Below are positions 36,538 through 47,183 of a stretch of DNA of 64,000 nucleotides, piece by piece. The DNA lies in assembly GCF_004363075.1 (NCBI RefSeq), contig NZ_SNYN01000024.1:1-64000 (forward strand), in the 5' to 3' direction. Position 1 is the stretch's first letter. Every line of letters begins with the position of its first letter. The stretch comes from Actinorugispora endophytica (GTDB lineage: Bacteria; Actinomycetota; Actinomycetes; Streptosporangiales; Streptosporangiaceae). A model generated the notes under the pieces. It did not search any database. It worked only from the letters and a program-made list of their open reading frames with translations, and was not told the origin of the DNA. Both the position numbers and the translations under genes were made by a program.

Positions 36538-37517
36538 CCTCGACTCCGACGCCCCCCGTGGGGGGGCTTCCCGCGAAGGCCCCGGGCAAGACGGTCGACC
36601 GCTCCCGGGAGTCCTCCGCCGCCCGGGTGCGCAAGCGGCTGTCGACCACGGCCGCGAGCGTCGTGGCGGTCGTCATCGCCACGGTGTGGACGCTGCCGAC
36701 GGCCGGGCTCCTCATCTCCTCGTTCCGCCCCGAAGAGGAGATCAAGAACACCGGGTGGTGGACGTTCTTCACCGACCCCCAGATCACCCTGCGGAACTAC
36801 GGCGACGTGCTGTTCGGGACGGCCAGCCAGGGCCAGCTCGCCAGCTACTTCGTGAACTCGTTCGTGATCACGGTGCCGTCCACCGTGTTCGTGGTGGTCC
36901 TGGCCGCGCTGGCCGCCTACGCCCTGGCCTGGGTGGACTTCCCCGGCCGGGACTGGGTGTTCCTGGGCGTGTTCGCCCTGCAGATCGTGCCCCTGCAGAT
37001 GTCCCTGGTGCCGCTGCTGAGCTTCTTCTCCGAGGGCGTCACCGTCGCCGGGGTGCAGCTCATGCCGGCCTGGGACCTGCAGGGCGCGCTGGCCTTCACG
37101 AACGTGTGGGTCGCCCACACGATCTTCGGCCTGCCGCTGGGCATCTTCCTGCTGCACAACTTCGTCTCCCAGCTCCCGCGCAGCCTCTTCGAGGCCGCGC
37201 GGGTGGACGGAGCCGGGCACGGCGTGCTGTTCCGCCGCGTGGTGGTGCCGCTGGTCGTGCCCGCCCTGGTGTCGCTGGCGATCTTCCAGTTCCTGTGGGT
37301 CTGGAACGACCTGCTGGTGGCGCTGATCTTCGCCGGGGGCGGCGTGGAGACCGCGCCGCTGACGGTGCGGCTGGCCGAGCTCGCGGGGACGCGCGGCGAG
37401 GAGTGGCAGCGCCTGACGGCCGGCGCGTTCGTGTCCATCATCGTGCCGCTGCTCGTGTTCTTCTCCCTGCAGCGGTACTTCGTCCGCGGCCTCCTGGCCG
37501 GAAGCGTGAAGGGCTGA
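36534..37517 (+). CDS. Sugar ABC transporter permease, MalG/AglG type
   Basis: 327 aa. A basic cytoplasmic N-terminus of about 40 residues is followed by six membrane segments; the EAA loop is LFEAARVDGAGHGVLFRRVVVPLVVP near residue 220. TAASVVAVVIATVWTLPTAGLLISSFRP is the first segment. Coupled by ATGA overlap to the upstream permease. The gene ends 15 bases before the convergent response regulator gene. Confidence 0.93.
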   Translation: MTSTPTPPVGGLPAKAPGKTVDRSRESSAARVRKRLSTTAASVVAVVIATVWTLPTAGLLISSFRPEEEIKNTGWWTFFTDPQITLRNYGDVLFGTASQGQLASYFVNSFVITVPSTVFVVVLAALAAYALAWVDFPGRDWVFLGVFALQIVPLQMSLVPLLSFFSEGVTVAGVQLMPAWDLQGALAFTNVWVAHTIFGLPLGIFLLHNFVSQLPRSLFEAARVDGAGHGVLFRRVVVPLVVPALVSLAIFQFLWVWNDLLVALIFAGGGVETAPLTVRLAELAGTRGEEWQRLTAGAFVSIIVPLLVFFSLQRYFVRGLLAGSVKG

Positions 37518-37532
37518 CCGGGGCGCGTCCGC

Positions 37533-38189
37533 TCAACGGACCAGGCCCGACTGGTAGGCGATGACCACCAGTTGGGCCCGGTCCCGGGCGTGCAGCTTCA
37601 CCATCGCGCGGCTGACGTGCGTACGGGCGGTCGCCGGGCTGACCACCAGCCGCCCGGCGATCTCGTCGTTGGACAGCCCCTCCCCCACCAGCGCCAGCAC
37701 CTCCCGCTCCCGGTCGGTGAGCCGCGCCAGGCCCGGATGGGGGGCGCGGCGCGTCACCGAGCCCGCGGTGAACGCCGAGATGACGCGGCGGGTCACCGAC
37801 GGCGACAGCAGCGACTCCCCCCTCGCCGCGAGCCGGACCGCGCGCAGCATCTCGGCGGGCTCGCTGTCCTTGATCAGGAAACCCGCCGCCCCCGCCCGCA
37901 ACGCGTCGAACACGTACTCGTCGAGCTCGAAGGTGGTGAGCACCACCACCCGGGTTCCGGCGAGCGCGTCGTCCGCGGCGATCTCGCGCAGCGCGGTGAT
38001 GCCGTCCATGACCGGCATGCGCACGTCCATCAGCACGACGTCGGGGTGCTCGCGGCGCACCAGCTCCACCGCCTCGCGCCCGTCCGCGGCCTCGCCCGCC
38101 AGCTCCAGGTCGTCCTCGGCGTCGATCAGCACCGAGAGCCCCACCCGGACCAGGGCCTGGTCGTCGGCCACCGCCACCCTGATGCTCAC
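37533..38189 (-). CDS. LuxR/NarL-type response regulator
   Basis: 218 aa. Receiver domain IRVAVADDQALVRVGLSVLI with phospho-acceptor aspartate in DVVLMDVRMPVMDG, VVVLTTFELDEYVFDAL and the lysine in GFLIKDSEP. C-terminal helix-turn-helix LTDREREVLALVGEGLSNDEIAGRL. GTG 38189 overlaps the kinase stop by four bases (GTGA), which fixes the start; an ATG at 38246 lies inside the kinase gene. Partner of the adjacent sensor kinase. Targets unknown. Confidence 0.94.
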   Translation of the reverse strand: MSIRVAVADDQALVRVGLSVLIDAEDDLELAGEAADGREAVELVRREHPDVVLMDVRMPVMDGITALREIAADDALAGTRVVVLTTFELDEYVFDALRAGAAGFLIKDSEPAEMLRAVRLAARGESLLSPSVTRRVISAFTAGSVTRRAPHPGLARLTDREREVLALVGEGLSNDEIAGRLVVSPATARTHVSRAMVKLHARDRAQLVVIAYQSGLVR

Positions 38190-39370
38190 CGCTCGCTCCT
38201 GTCCCCGGGCAGATGCGCCCGAACCGCGAATCCGCCGCCCGGACACGGCCCCGCCTCGACGGTCCCGCCGACCGCGCGGGCACGCTCGCGCATCCCCGCC
38301 AGTCCGTTGCCCTCGACGACGGGGTCGCCCAGCCGGGCCGGCCCCTCGTCGGTCACCTCGATCACGACGCCCTCCGGGGTGTGCGCCAGGTGGACCCGGG
38401 CGGGCGCGCCTCCGGCGTGCCGCACCACGTTCGTCAGCGACTCCTGCACGATCCTGTACGCGGCGTGGTCGACCGCGACGGGCAGCCGCACGGGCGCGCC
38501 CTCACGGGTCACCGAGCAGCCGCGCCCGGCCGCGGTGAGCGCGGCGACGAGGTCGTCGAGCCGGTCCAGCCCGGGGACGGGGGCGCGCGCGGCGTCCCCG
38601 CCCGGGTCCTGGAAGACCGCGAGCGTGCCCCGCAGCTCCTCCAGCGCGTCCTTGCTCGTCTTGCGGATCGCCTCCAGCGAGGGCACCGCCTGCTCCGGGC
38701 GCTTGTCCAGCACGTGCAGCGCCACCCCGGCCTGCATGCTGATCACCGAGAGGCTGTGGCCGACCACGTCGTGCACCTCGCGGGCGACGCGCAGCCGCTC
38801 CTCGTAGGCGGAGCGGCGGCGCTCCTGCTCCCGCTCGTGCAGCACGCTCTCCCTGCGGACCCGCACGGCCGCGCCGAAGGCTGCGGACGCGCACAGCAGG
38901 GTCAGGGTCACGGTCGCGTCGGTGAGCAGCTCCCCGTTCAGCGCCCCCAGGTAGGGCTCGTCGAGGTTGGGCGCGAGCACCAGCGGGACGGCCAGGGGCG
39001 CCAGGGCGGCGTACCGGCGCAGCGGGTAGGCCGCCGCCACGGAGAAGAGCACGACCAGCGGCATCACCCTGACCATGCCCGCCGCCCCGCCCGCGAGCGC
39101 GACCGCCGCCCCCGACGCGGCGACCGCCAGGGCCGTACGCGGCCGGAACCGCCGCACCGCCACCCCCGCGGCGCCCGCGGCCGCGCCCAGCCACACGAGC
39201 GGGGACATCTCCCGCGGCCCCCAGTCCGCGGCCAGCCACGCGCCGGGCTCCGGCGGGCCGGGCCTGCCCATGACGGCGTGGCCGTGGGTGGCGCCGAGGG
39301 CCGCCAGCGCCAGCAGGACCGCGAGCGACACGCTCCCGGCCAGCCTCCTGGCGGTCTCCCTGTTCATCAC
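38186..39370 (-). CDS. Sensor histidine kinase (HisKA_3 type)
   Basis: 394 aa. About five N-terminal hydrophobic segments with very short loops (SVSLAVLLALAALGA, PLVWLGAAAGAAGVAV, ALAVAASGAAVALAGG, PLVVLFSVAAAYPL, TVTLTLLCASAAFGAA). Then a dimerisation helix with the phospho-acceptor in REVHDVVGHSLSVISM, and an ATPase domain with IVQESLTNVVRHA and GNGLAGMRERA. It lacks an obvious sensory domain, as in membrane-stress kinases of actinobacteria. Confidence 0.93.
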   Translation of the reverse strand: MMNRETARRLAGSVSLAVLLALAALGATHGHAVMGRPGPPEPGAWLAADWGPREMSPLVWLGAAAGAAGVAVRRFRPRTALAVAASGAAVALAGGAAGMVRVMPLVVLFSVAAAYPLRRYAALAPLAVPLVLAPNLDEPYLGALNGELLTDATVTLTLLCASAAFGAAVRVRRESVLHEREQERRRSAYEERLRVAREVHDVVGHSLSVISMQAGVALHVLDKRPEQAVPSLEAIRKTSKDALEELRGTLAVFQDPGGDAARAPVPGLDRLDDLVAALTAAGRGCSVTREGAPVRLPVAVDHAAYRIVQESLTNVVRHAGGAPARVHLAHTPEGVVIEVTDEGPARLGDPVVEGNGLAGMRERARAVGGTVEAGPCPGGGFAVRAHLPGDRSER

Positions 39371-39522
39371 GTCCGTCCTCCCGCTTCCCGGTTGCGACCA
39401 TAGTCGGCTCCGGCCGCGCGGTCGACGGCCCGGACGCGTAGTGCCGGTACGCGCTGCCGCGTAGTCGGGAAGCCGCGCCCGGGGCGACGACGGAGCGGGG
39501 AGCGCCGCGCGATGGTGGAGCC

Positions 39523-39867
39523 ATGAACACCGGTCTGGCCGCGTTCGCGGCCGAAATCGCCGTCCCCGCCCTTCGCTGGGGGGGCGGGCGGTGGGGCGAC
39601 GCCCCGTCCGCGCTCCCCCTGGCCTTCCACTTCGCAGGAGTCCTGATGTTCCTTCTTCTCGCCCTCCTCGTCGGCGTCCTGTTCTTCGTCGCGCGCAGGA
39701 AGGGCCGCGGACCGTGGGCCCCGCAGCCCAGGGAGGCCCCGGAGGTCGGCGCCCAGCGGCTGCTGGCGGAGCGGTTCGCCAGGGGCGACATCGGCGTCGA
39801 CGAGTTCATGGAGCGGGCCAGCGTGCTCAACTGGACGCCGGGGGTTCCCCCCGGGGCCGGGAAGTAA
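39523..39867 (+). CDS. SHOCT-domain small membrane protein
   Basis: 114 aa. One hydrophobic segment LMFLLLALLVGVLFFVARRK near residue 40, followed by a SHOCT module AQRLLAERFARGDIGVDEFMERASVL. SHOCT units are short oligomerisation-type helices found at ends of membrane proteins. It diverges from the histidine kinase gene and could be its target or partner, but this is only positional. The gene ends 18 bases before a 38-bp palindrome. Confidence 0.82.
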   Translation: MNTGLAAFAAEIAVPALRWGGGRWGDAPSALPLAFHFAGVLMFLLLALLVGVLFFVARRKGRGPWAPQPREAPEVGAQRLLAERFARGDIGVDEFMERASVLNWTPGVPPGAGK

Positions 39868-39884
39868 CCGCTGGCCGCGAACGG

Positions 39885-39968
39885 CCGTTCCTCTCGTTGA
39901 TCTTGACCTTTCCGGGGTCTCGACCGCCTCCGAGACCCCGGAAAGGTCAAGATCAACGAGAGGAACGG
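39885..39968. repeat. Long perfect palindrome, hairpin family copy 2
   Basis: Perfect 38-bp inverted repeat (39885-39922 and 39931-39968) with an 8-nt loop, between convergent genes. The arm contains TCGTTGATCTTGACC, matching the tip TCGATGATCGTGACG of the copy at 31327. It could end transcription in both directions; it has no U-run. Confidence 0.9.
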
Positions 39969-39993
39969 GTCCCGGCCCCGCCTGGCGGCCCGG

Positions 39994-40863
39994 TCAGTCC
40001 CCCGCGCGCAGGGCGGCGCGGGCCGCTTCCAGCACCGTGGTCCGGTATGCCGCGCCGAACAGGCACACGTGCACGAGCAGCGGGTGCAGCTGGTGCAGCG
40101 GGATGCGGCCCCGCCAGCCCGCGGCCAGGGGCGCGGCGTGGTTGTAAGCGTCGCGGACCCGGTCCAGGTGCGCCAGCCCGAACAGCGACAGCATCGCCAG
40201 GTCCGCCTCGCGGTGGCCGCCGTGCGCGGCCGGGTCGACCACCACCGCGCCGTCGTCCTGCCAGATCACGTTGCCGTTCCACAGGTCCCCGTGGATCCGG
40301 GCGGGCGGTTCGGGCTCGCCCGCGAGCCGTTCGAGCACGTCGAGGACCTTCTCGACGAGCCGCACGTCGGCCGGGGTGAGCGCGCCCCTGTCGGCGGCGC
40401 GGCGCAGGTAGGGGATGACGCGGTACTCCGCGTAGAACTCCGGCCACGACCGCGTCCGCGTGTTGTCCATCGGCAGCGGTCCGATGAAGCCGTCCCAGTC
40501 CGCCCCGAAGGAGTCCGCCCCCGCCAGGTGCATGGCGGCGAGCTGGTGGCCGAACCGCTCGGCGGCCTCGGGGGTGGGCGGGCGCTCGTCCACCCAGGGC
40601 AGCACCAGCGTGCGCTCGTCCCAGCCGGCGACCCCGGGCACCGGGGAGCCGAACGACCGCCCCAGCCAGTCCAGGCCCAGCGCCTCGGCGCGGAAGAGCC
40701 CGTCCAGGCGGCCGCGCCCGTCCGCCGCGGCCTTGACGAACAGGAGCGTCCCGTCCGCGAGCCCGACGCGGTGCAGCTCCCATTCGTGGCTCGTCCCCAG
40801 CAGGGCGTCCGAGACGGCCTCGCGGCCGGTCAGTTCGACGACCCGGGTTGCGACGGGGTCCAC
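39994..40863 (-). CDS. Fructosamine kinase family protein
   Basis: 289 aa, normal for the family. LFVKAAADGRG near residue 45 carries the ATP lysine; HGDLWNGNVIW is the catalytic loop with Asp and Asn; VVDPAAHGGHREADLAMLSLF is the DFG-equivalent region. Bacterial members phosphorylate ribulosamine or erythrulosamine adducts on proteins, starting their removal. GTG 40863 has GAGGAGG at 4 bases. It follows the phosphatase gene at 40887 by 23 bases; ribulosamine kinases are often paired with low-molecular-weight phosphatases that act on deglycation intermediates, so joint function is likely. Confidence 0.9.
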   Translation of the reverse strand: MDPVATRVVELTGREAVSDALLGTSHEWELHRVGLADGTLLFVKAAADGRGRLDGLFRAEALGLDWLGRSFGSPVPGVAGWDERTLVLPWVDERPPTPEAAERFGHQLAAMHLAGADSFGADWDGFIGPLPMDNTRTRSWPEFYAEYRVIPYLRRAADRGALTPADVRLVEKVLDVLERLAGEPEPPARIHGDLWNGNVIWQDDGAVVVDPAAHGGHREADLAMLSLFGLAHLDRVRDAYNHAAPLAAGWRGRIPLHQLHPLLVHVCLFGAAYRTTVLEAARAALRAGD

Positions 40864-40886
40864 GCGCCCTCCTCGGTCGATCCGGG

Positions 40887-41402
40887 TCAGTCCGTTCGGA
40901 GCAGCGCGACGAGGTCGACGGTCAGGCCCTTGGCCGCGAACTCGATCATGTTGAGCACGGTGGTGAAACCGTCGTCGCCGCCGTAGTAGGGGTCGGGCAC
41001 CTCCGGGTTGGGGCCGACCCCCGGGGCGAAGGAGCGGAACAGCCGGACGCGCGCCGCCGCCCCGTCGTCGGGGGCGAGCCCGCGCAGGTCGTCGAGGTTG
41101 TCGACGTCCATGGCCAGGACCAGGTCGCGTTCGGCGAACCACTCCTGGTCGAACCGGCGGGCGACGTGCCCGCCCGGGTAGCCGTGCGTCCGGAGGGCCG
41201 CGGCGGCCCGGGGGTCCATGTCCGCGCCGACGTGCCAGTCGCCCGTTCCCGCGCTGTCGACGCGCACCGCGTCGGCGATCCCGGCCCGCTCCAGGTGCGC
41301 GACCAGGATCTTCTCCGCCATCGGGGAACGGCAGATGTTGCCCAGGCACACCACGCAGACGCGGTACGGACCGGCGGGGTCACGGGGTTCGGGCAGGCTC
41401 AT
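40887..41402 (-). CDS. Low-molecular-weight protein-tyrosine-phosphatase family
   Basis: 171 aa. N-terminal active-site loop CLGNICRS (C-x5-R), DSAGTGDWHVG, and the general-acid aspartate in VPDPYYGG near residue 139 are all intact. It sits just upstream of the fructosamine kinase gene, possibly as one transcript. In such pairs the enzyme may act on sugar phosphates on proteins rather than phosphotyrosine. Confidence 0.92.
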   Translation of the reverse strand: MSLPEPRDPAGPYRVCVVCLGNICRSPMAEKILVAHLERAGIADAVRVDSAGTGDWHVGADMDPRAAAALRTHGYPGGHVARRFDQEWFAERDLVLAMDVDNLDDLRGLAPDDGAAARVRLFRSFAPGVGPNPEVPDPYYGGDDGFTTVLNMIEFAAKGLTVDLVALLRTD

Positions 41403-41459
41403 GGGTTCAACCGTAGCCGAGAACCCGGCGGGCGCGGGGTTCCGCCCGCCCGCGCCTCC

Positions 41460-41891
41460 TCACCCCCTGGGCAGGCGCACCACGGTGACGAAGAAGTCGT
41501 CTATCTGGCGGACCACCCGGATGAACTGGTCGAAGTCCACGGGCTTGGCGACGTAGGCGTTGGCGTGCAGCTGGTAGCTGCGGATGATGTCCTCCTCGGC
41601 CTCGGAGGTGGTGAGCACGACGATCGGGATGCGCGCCAGGTCCTCGTCCTGCTTGACCTCCTGGAGGACCTCGCGTCCGTCCTTGCGGGGCAGGTTGAGG
41701 TCGAGCAGGATCAGGTGCGGGCGCGGAGCGTCGGCGTACTCGCCCTCGCGGCGCAGGAAGCGCAGCGCCTCCACACCGTCGGAGACCACGTGCAGACGGT
41801 TTCCGACCTTGTGCTCCTGGAACGCCTCCTTGGTCATGAGGACGTCGCCGGGGTCGTCTTCGACCAGCAGCACCTCGATGGGTTGCACCAT
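41460..41891 (-). CDS. Single-domain response regulator, Rcp1 type
   Basis: 143 aa, receiver only. [20 protein letters not shown], phospho-acceptor in [28 protein letters not shown] and [13 protein letters not shown] prefer ATG 41891 with GAGG 6 bases upstream over a TTG at 41906. It follows the histidine kinase gene by 29 bases. With no output domain it probably relays phosphate or binds a partner protein. Confidence 0.9.
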   Translation of the reverse strand: MVQPIEVLLVEDDPGDVLMTKEAFQEHKVGNRLHVVSDGVEALRFLRREGEYADAPRPHLILLDLNLPRKDGREVLQEVKQDEDLARIPIVVLTTSEAEEDIIRSYQLHANAYVAKPVDFDQFIRVVRQIDDFFVTVVRLPRG

Positions 41892-41920
41892 GCGAACCTC
41901 GCTCAATCCTCAGAACCTTC

Positions 41921-43592
<1,672 letters not shown>

Positions 43593-43603
<11 letters not shown>

Positions 43604-44810
43604 GGGTGACGAGCAGCATCGCGACGTCGTCCTGGAGCGGGCCGCCGTTGTGCTGCTCGGCCTCGTTGACGAGGCGTTCGGGCAGTTCGCCGACCGGGAC
43701 GCCCGCGGCGAGGACGCCGCCGACGATGCGGGCCAGCCCGGTGACCCCGAGCCGCTCCGTGCCGTCCCCGCCGTCGTAGGCGTCGACCAGGCCGTCGGTG
43801 TAGAGCATGAGGGTGGCGCCGCGCGGGAAGTGGAAGCACTCGACCTCCGCCTCGGGCTCGGGGAACATCCCCAGCGGCGGGCGTGGAACGGCCCGCACCT
43901 CGGTGACCTCGTGGGTGAGCACCAGAGGCGGGGGGTGGCCGAACAGCCTGATGCGCGGCGCCTCGGACCCCTTGTCGAGGCTGATCTGGCAGAGCGTGGC
44001 GTACATCTCCTCCTGGGTGCGCTCCGAGACCAGGATCTCCTCCAGCGTGGGGAGCAGCTGCTCCTCGGCGACGCCGCCCATGACCAGGGCGCGCCAGGCG
44101 ATCCGCAGGTGCACGCCCAGGGCGGCCTCGTCCGGGCCGTGCCCGCTGACGTCACCGATGATGACGTGCGTGGTGCCGTCCTTGTCCACCGCGTCGAAGA
44201 AGTCCCCTCCGACGAGGGCGCGCTTGCGGCCCGGCCGGTAGAAGGAGCGGGGGGCCAGGGGGGAGCGGTCGAGCAGGAGCTGGGGCAGCAGGCCGCGTTC
44301 CAGGCGCATGTTCTCGCGGGCGTGGAGTTCGGCGTCGCGCAACTGGCGCGCGTTCTCGTCGGAGCGCTGGCGCTCCACCGAGTAGCGCAGGCTCCGGGCC
44401 AGCAGGGAGCCGTCGACCTGGCCTTTGACGAGGTAGTCCTGGGCTCCCGCGGCCACCGCGGCGACGCCCTCGTGCTCGTCGTCCAGCCCGGTCAGGACGA
44501 CCACGGCGGCGTTGCCCGCGGAGGTGAGGACCTCGCGCAGCAGCTCCATGCCGGAGGCGTCGGGCAGGTTGAGGTCCAGGAGGACGCAGCCGCGGAACGT
44601 CGGCAGGTGCCGTCGGGCGGCGGCGAGCGTCTCGACCCAGGTGATGTTCGCGCTCAGCGCGGTCTCGCCGAGGAACTCCTCGACAAGGAAGGCGTCTTGG
44701 GGGTCGTCCTCGATGAGCAGGACGTCGACCGGCTCATCGGGTTCCCGAATGAGCGCGGCCCCCGCCTCTGGGGGGTCCGGCGGCTCGTGCCCTGTTTTCC
44801 TAGTGTCCAC
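43593..44810 (-). CDS. Receiver-linked PP2C-type serine phosphatase (RsbU/SpoIIE family)
   Basis: 405 aa. N-terminal receiver domain (VDVLLIEDDPQDAFLVEEF, phospho-acceptor in CVLLDLNLPDASG, DYLVKGQVD), a short coiled linker (SDENARQLRDAELHARENMRLE), and a SpoIIE-type phosphatase with metal aspartates in LVGGDFFDAV, IIGDVSGHG, LYTDGLVDA and DDVAML. It likely dephosphorylates an anti-sigma antagonist when its receiver is phosphorylated, perhaps by the kinase encoded next. No STAS or anti-sigma gene is adjacent. Confidence 0.93.
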
Positions 44811-45350
44811 ACATCGCCTCTACGTCGACCAGATTCTTCAGCGCCCAGAAGCGGATTCCTCGGGGCTCCCGGCGCCCGGGGGTTCCCTCCGTCCGATATC
44901 GGCGTGCCGGGTGCCTGGCGGGGCGAGCTCACCGGGGGTCGCGGTCGTCCGGTCCGGTGCTCCGTCGCCCGGACCGGGTCGCGGACAGTTCGTGCCACCC
45001 GAACGATAATGGCCCGGCTCCTCGGACCGCCAGCGGCGGGGGCGGGGGACCGTCCACCATCCGGTTCGAGGACTCACCGGCTGCCGGGCTCATGGGACAC
45101 CGCGTCGTCCATCGTGGCCAGAATACCCGCCCGCCCGCCCGGACACGGGGGCGCGGGTCGGACTGCCGTGGCCGGTATCGGCGGACCGATTCACCTCCGG
45201 CGCTTTTCATGACGGAACGTCACGAACCCCCGCGCGAAGGTGATCCCGGCGCCGCGGCGCCGGGCCCGCGTCCGGTCTCCGCGCCGGGATCCGGGGACTC
45301 GCCCGCCGCGGCACCGCCGCGGCGCCGCGTCCCGTGCCACGATAGACGCC
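44811..45350. other. Divergent intergenic region without recognised elements
   Basis: About 540 bases between the phosphatase gene and the TetR gene. Frames here lack protein-like composition or ribosome sites. I see no clear operator, RNA or repeat. Confidence 0.4.
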
Positions 45351-45983
45351 ATGCCCAAGATCTCCGCCCCGACCATCGCCGCGCACCGCGCCCGGGTCCT
45401 CCAGCGGGTCCTGGACGCGGTGGCCGAACTCACCCGCGTCCAGGGGATCGACGAGATCTCCATGACCGATGTGGCCGTCGCCTCCGGCGTCACCCGCACC
45501 GCCCTGTACAACTACTTCCCCGACAAGCCCGCGCTGCTGCTGGCCTTCACCGAGCGGGTCACCGCCGACTTCATGCGGCGCTGCCAGGAGGACCTGCCCC
45601 GTGACATGTCGGCGGCGCGGCGGCTGGCCCGGTTCGTCCGCTTCCAGCTGGAGGGCGTCGTCGAGCACCCGCACCCGGCTGCGGCCGAGCTCGGCGCGAG
45701 CCTGGGGCCGCACGTCCACCAGGCGCTCGCCGACCACGTCGCGCCGATGCAGCGGCTGCTGACGGAGATCCTGCAGGAGGGCCTCGACGCCGGCGAGTTC
45801 GACGGGGTGCCGCCGGAACCCACCGCCAAACTGATCCTGGCCCTGATCGGCTCCCAACGGGTGCCGCTGCTGCGCGGCGAGGCCGATCTCGCCCAGGCGT
45901 ACTCCCTGGTGACCGGTTTCACCCTGCGCGCTCTGGGAGCGGACCGCGAGGAGGCCCTGGTGGCCGCCTCGCTCCCGGAGTGA
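45351..45983 (+). CDS. TetR-family transcriptional regulator
   Basis: 210 aa from ATG 45351. N-terminal helix-turn-helix: RVLDAVAELTRVQGIDEISMTDVAVASGVTRTALYNYFPDKPALLLAF. The C-terminal domain (LARFVRFQLEGVVEHPHPAAAELG, MQRLLTEILQEGLDAGEF) resembles TetR_C members of moderate size. It stands alone between unrelated genes, so its target is not evident. Confidence 0.9.
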   Translation: MPKISAPTIAAHRARVLQRVLDAVAELTRVQGIDEISMTDVAVASGVTRTALYNYFPDKPALLLAFTERVTADFMRRCQEDLPRDMSAARRLARFVRFQLEGVVEHPHPAAAELGASLGPHVHQALADHVAPMQRLLTEILQEGLDAGEFDGVPPEPTAKLILALIGSQRVPLLRGEADLAQAYSLVTGFTLRALGADREEALVAASLPE

Positions 45984-46024
45984 CGGTCCCGGCTCCGGGC
46001 CGGACACGGCCGCCCGTGAGCGGA

Positions 46025-46960
46025 TCAGCGAGCGGCCGCGCCCCGCGCCAGGGTGGCCGCCAGCGCCGCCGCGGCCATCGTCCCGGTGAACGCCGCGGCC
46101 ACCGAGAGCGCCCTGCGGCGCTGGAACCGGAACCGGGCGCGGGCCACGGCCCGCTCGCGCTCGGCCGCGCCGAACCGCCCCGCGCACAACCTCGGGTCGA
46201 GCTCCAGCCGGTACCACAGCCGCGGCCAGGGACGCAGGTCGCGCACCGGGACGGCGCGCACCGACGCGTCGGTGAGCCGCCTGGCCAGGCCGCCGACCGA
46301 ACGGCGCGGCTTCGGCCGCGCCTCGCTCGGGACCTCGGGCAGCACGACCGGTTCGGGCCCCGTGTAGCGCAGCTCCCCGGGAGCATTGTGCAGCAGCTCC
46401 GCCAGCAGCTGGGCGCAGGCGCGGGCGTCCCCCAGCGCGGTGTGCTGCCCGGTGGGCCAGTCCCCGCCGAGGGCGTGGCTGGCGCGGGCCAGCGAGTAGC
46501 GGTCCAGTCGGACCTGGGAGCGCAGCGTGCGCAGCGTGCACAGCCCCGGGAGCCCCGAGGGGAGCCCGGCCGGGACGAACTCGCCGGCGAGGAAGGCGTC
46601 CTCGAAGTCGAGGTTGTGGCCGACCAGGACCGCGCCGGAGAACAGCGCGCTCAGCTCCCCCACGAGTTCGGCCGCGCGCGGGGCCCCCACCACGTCGCCG
46701 TCGGCGATGCCGTGGAACTCCTGGCCGGTGACGACGACGCGCGGGTCGACGAGCGTGGTGAACTCGCGCAGCACCGTGCCGTCCCCGCGCATGCGCACAA
46801 CGGCGATCTCGCAGACCCTGGCCCCCTGGTCGGGGTGCAGACCGGTGGTCTCGACGTCGACCACGGCGTACTCCAGGTCGAGCGCGCGGCGCCCGTCGCG
46901 GCACCGGGTCAGCGCCCCCATTCGCACTGCCTCGCGGCTCGCGCGCTCCTCGTACAGCAC
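46025..46960 (-). CDS. DEDDh 3'-5' exonuclease with C-terminal membrane segment
   Basis: 311 aa from GTG 46960 with GAGGAG 8 bases upstream. DnaQ-like fold: D35 and E37 in AVVDVETTGLH, the third aspartate in GHNLDFEDAF, and H/D in GQHTALGDARA, so the nuclease should be active. After residue 195 a basic linker leads to a hydrophobic stretch ALSVAAAFTGTMAAAALAATLA near the C-terminus that would anchor it to the membrane. Such an anchor is unusual for this family. The substrate could be DNA or RNA ends; role unknown. Confidence 0.88.
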   Translation of the reverse strand: MLYEERASREAVRMGALTRCRDGRRALDLEYAVVDVETTGLHPDQGARVCEIAVVRMRGDGTVLREFTTLVDPRVVVTGQEFHGIADGDVVGAPRAAELVGELSALFSGAVLVGHNLDFEDAFLAGEFVPAGLPSGLPGLCTLRTLRSQVRLDRYSLARASHALGGDWPTGQHTALGDARACAQLLAELLHNAPGELRYTGPEPVVLPEVPSEARPKPRRSVGGLARRLTDASVRAVPVRDLRPWPRLWYRLELDPRLCAGRFGAAERERAVARARFRFQRRRALSVAAAFTGTMAAAALAATLARGAAAR

Positions 46961-47183
46961 GTGTTCGTCTCCTCACCTCGTCCGGCCCACCGCCTCGCGC
47001 ACCCGAGGACGGACCAAGGCCTGACCTTACCCGCAGCCAGTGACGGGCTCTCCTGCCCGATCGGCGCGCCCGGCGCGTTCCGCCGAGCCGGTCACAGACA
47101 TCGGGGGACGGGGCCGAAGTCACACATTTCATCGATGAGGATGGGATGACCCTTTTCGTTTCGCTTCTGGTTACGGAGTCCTG

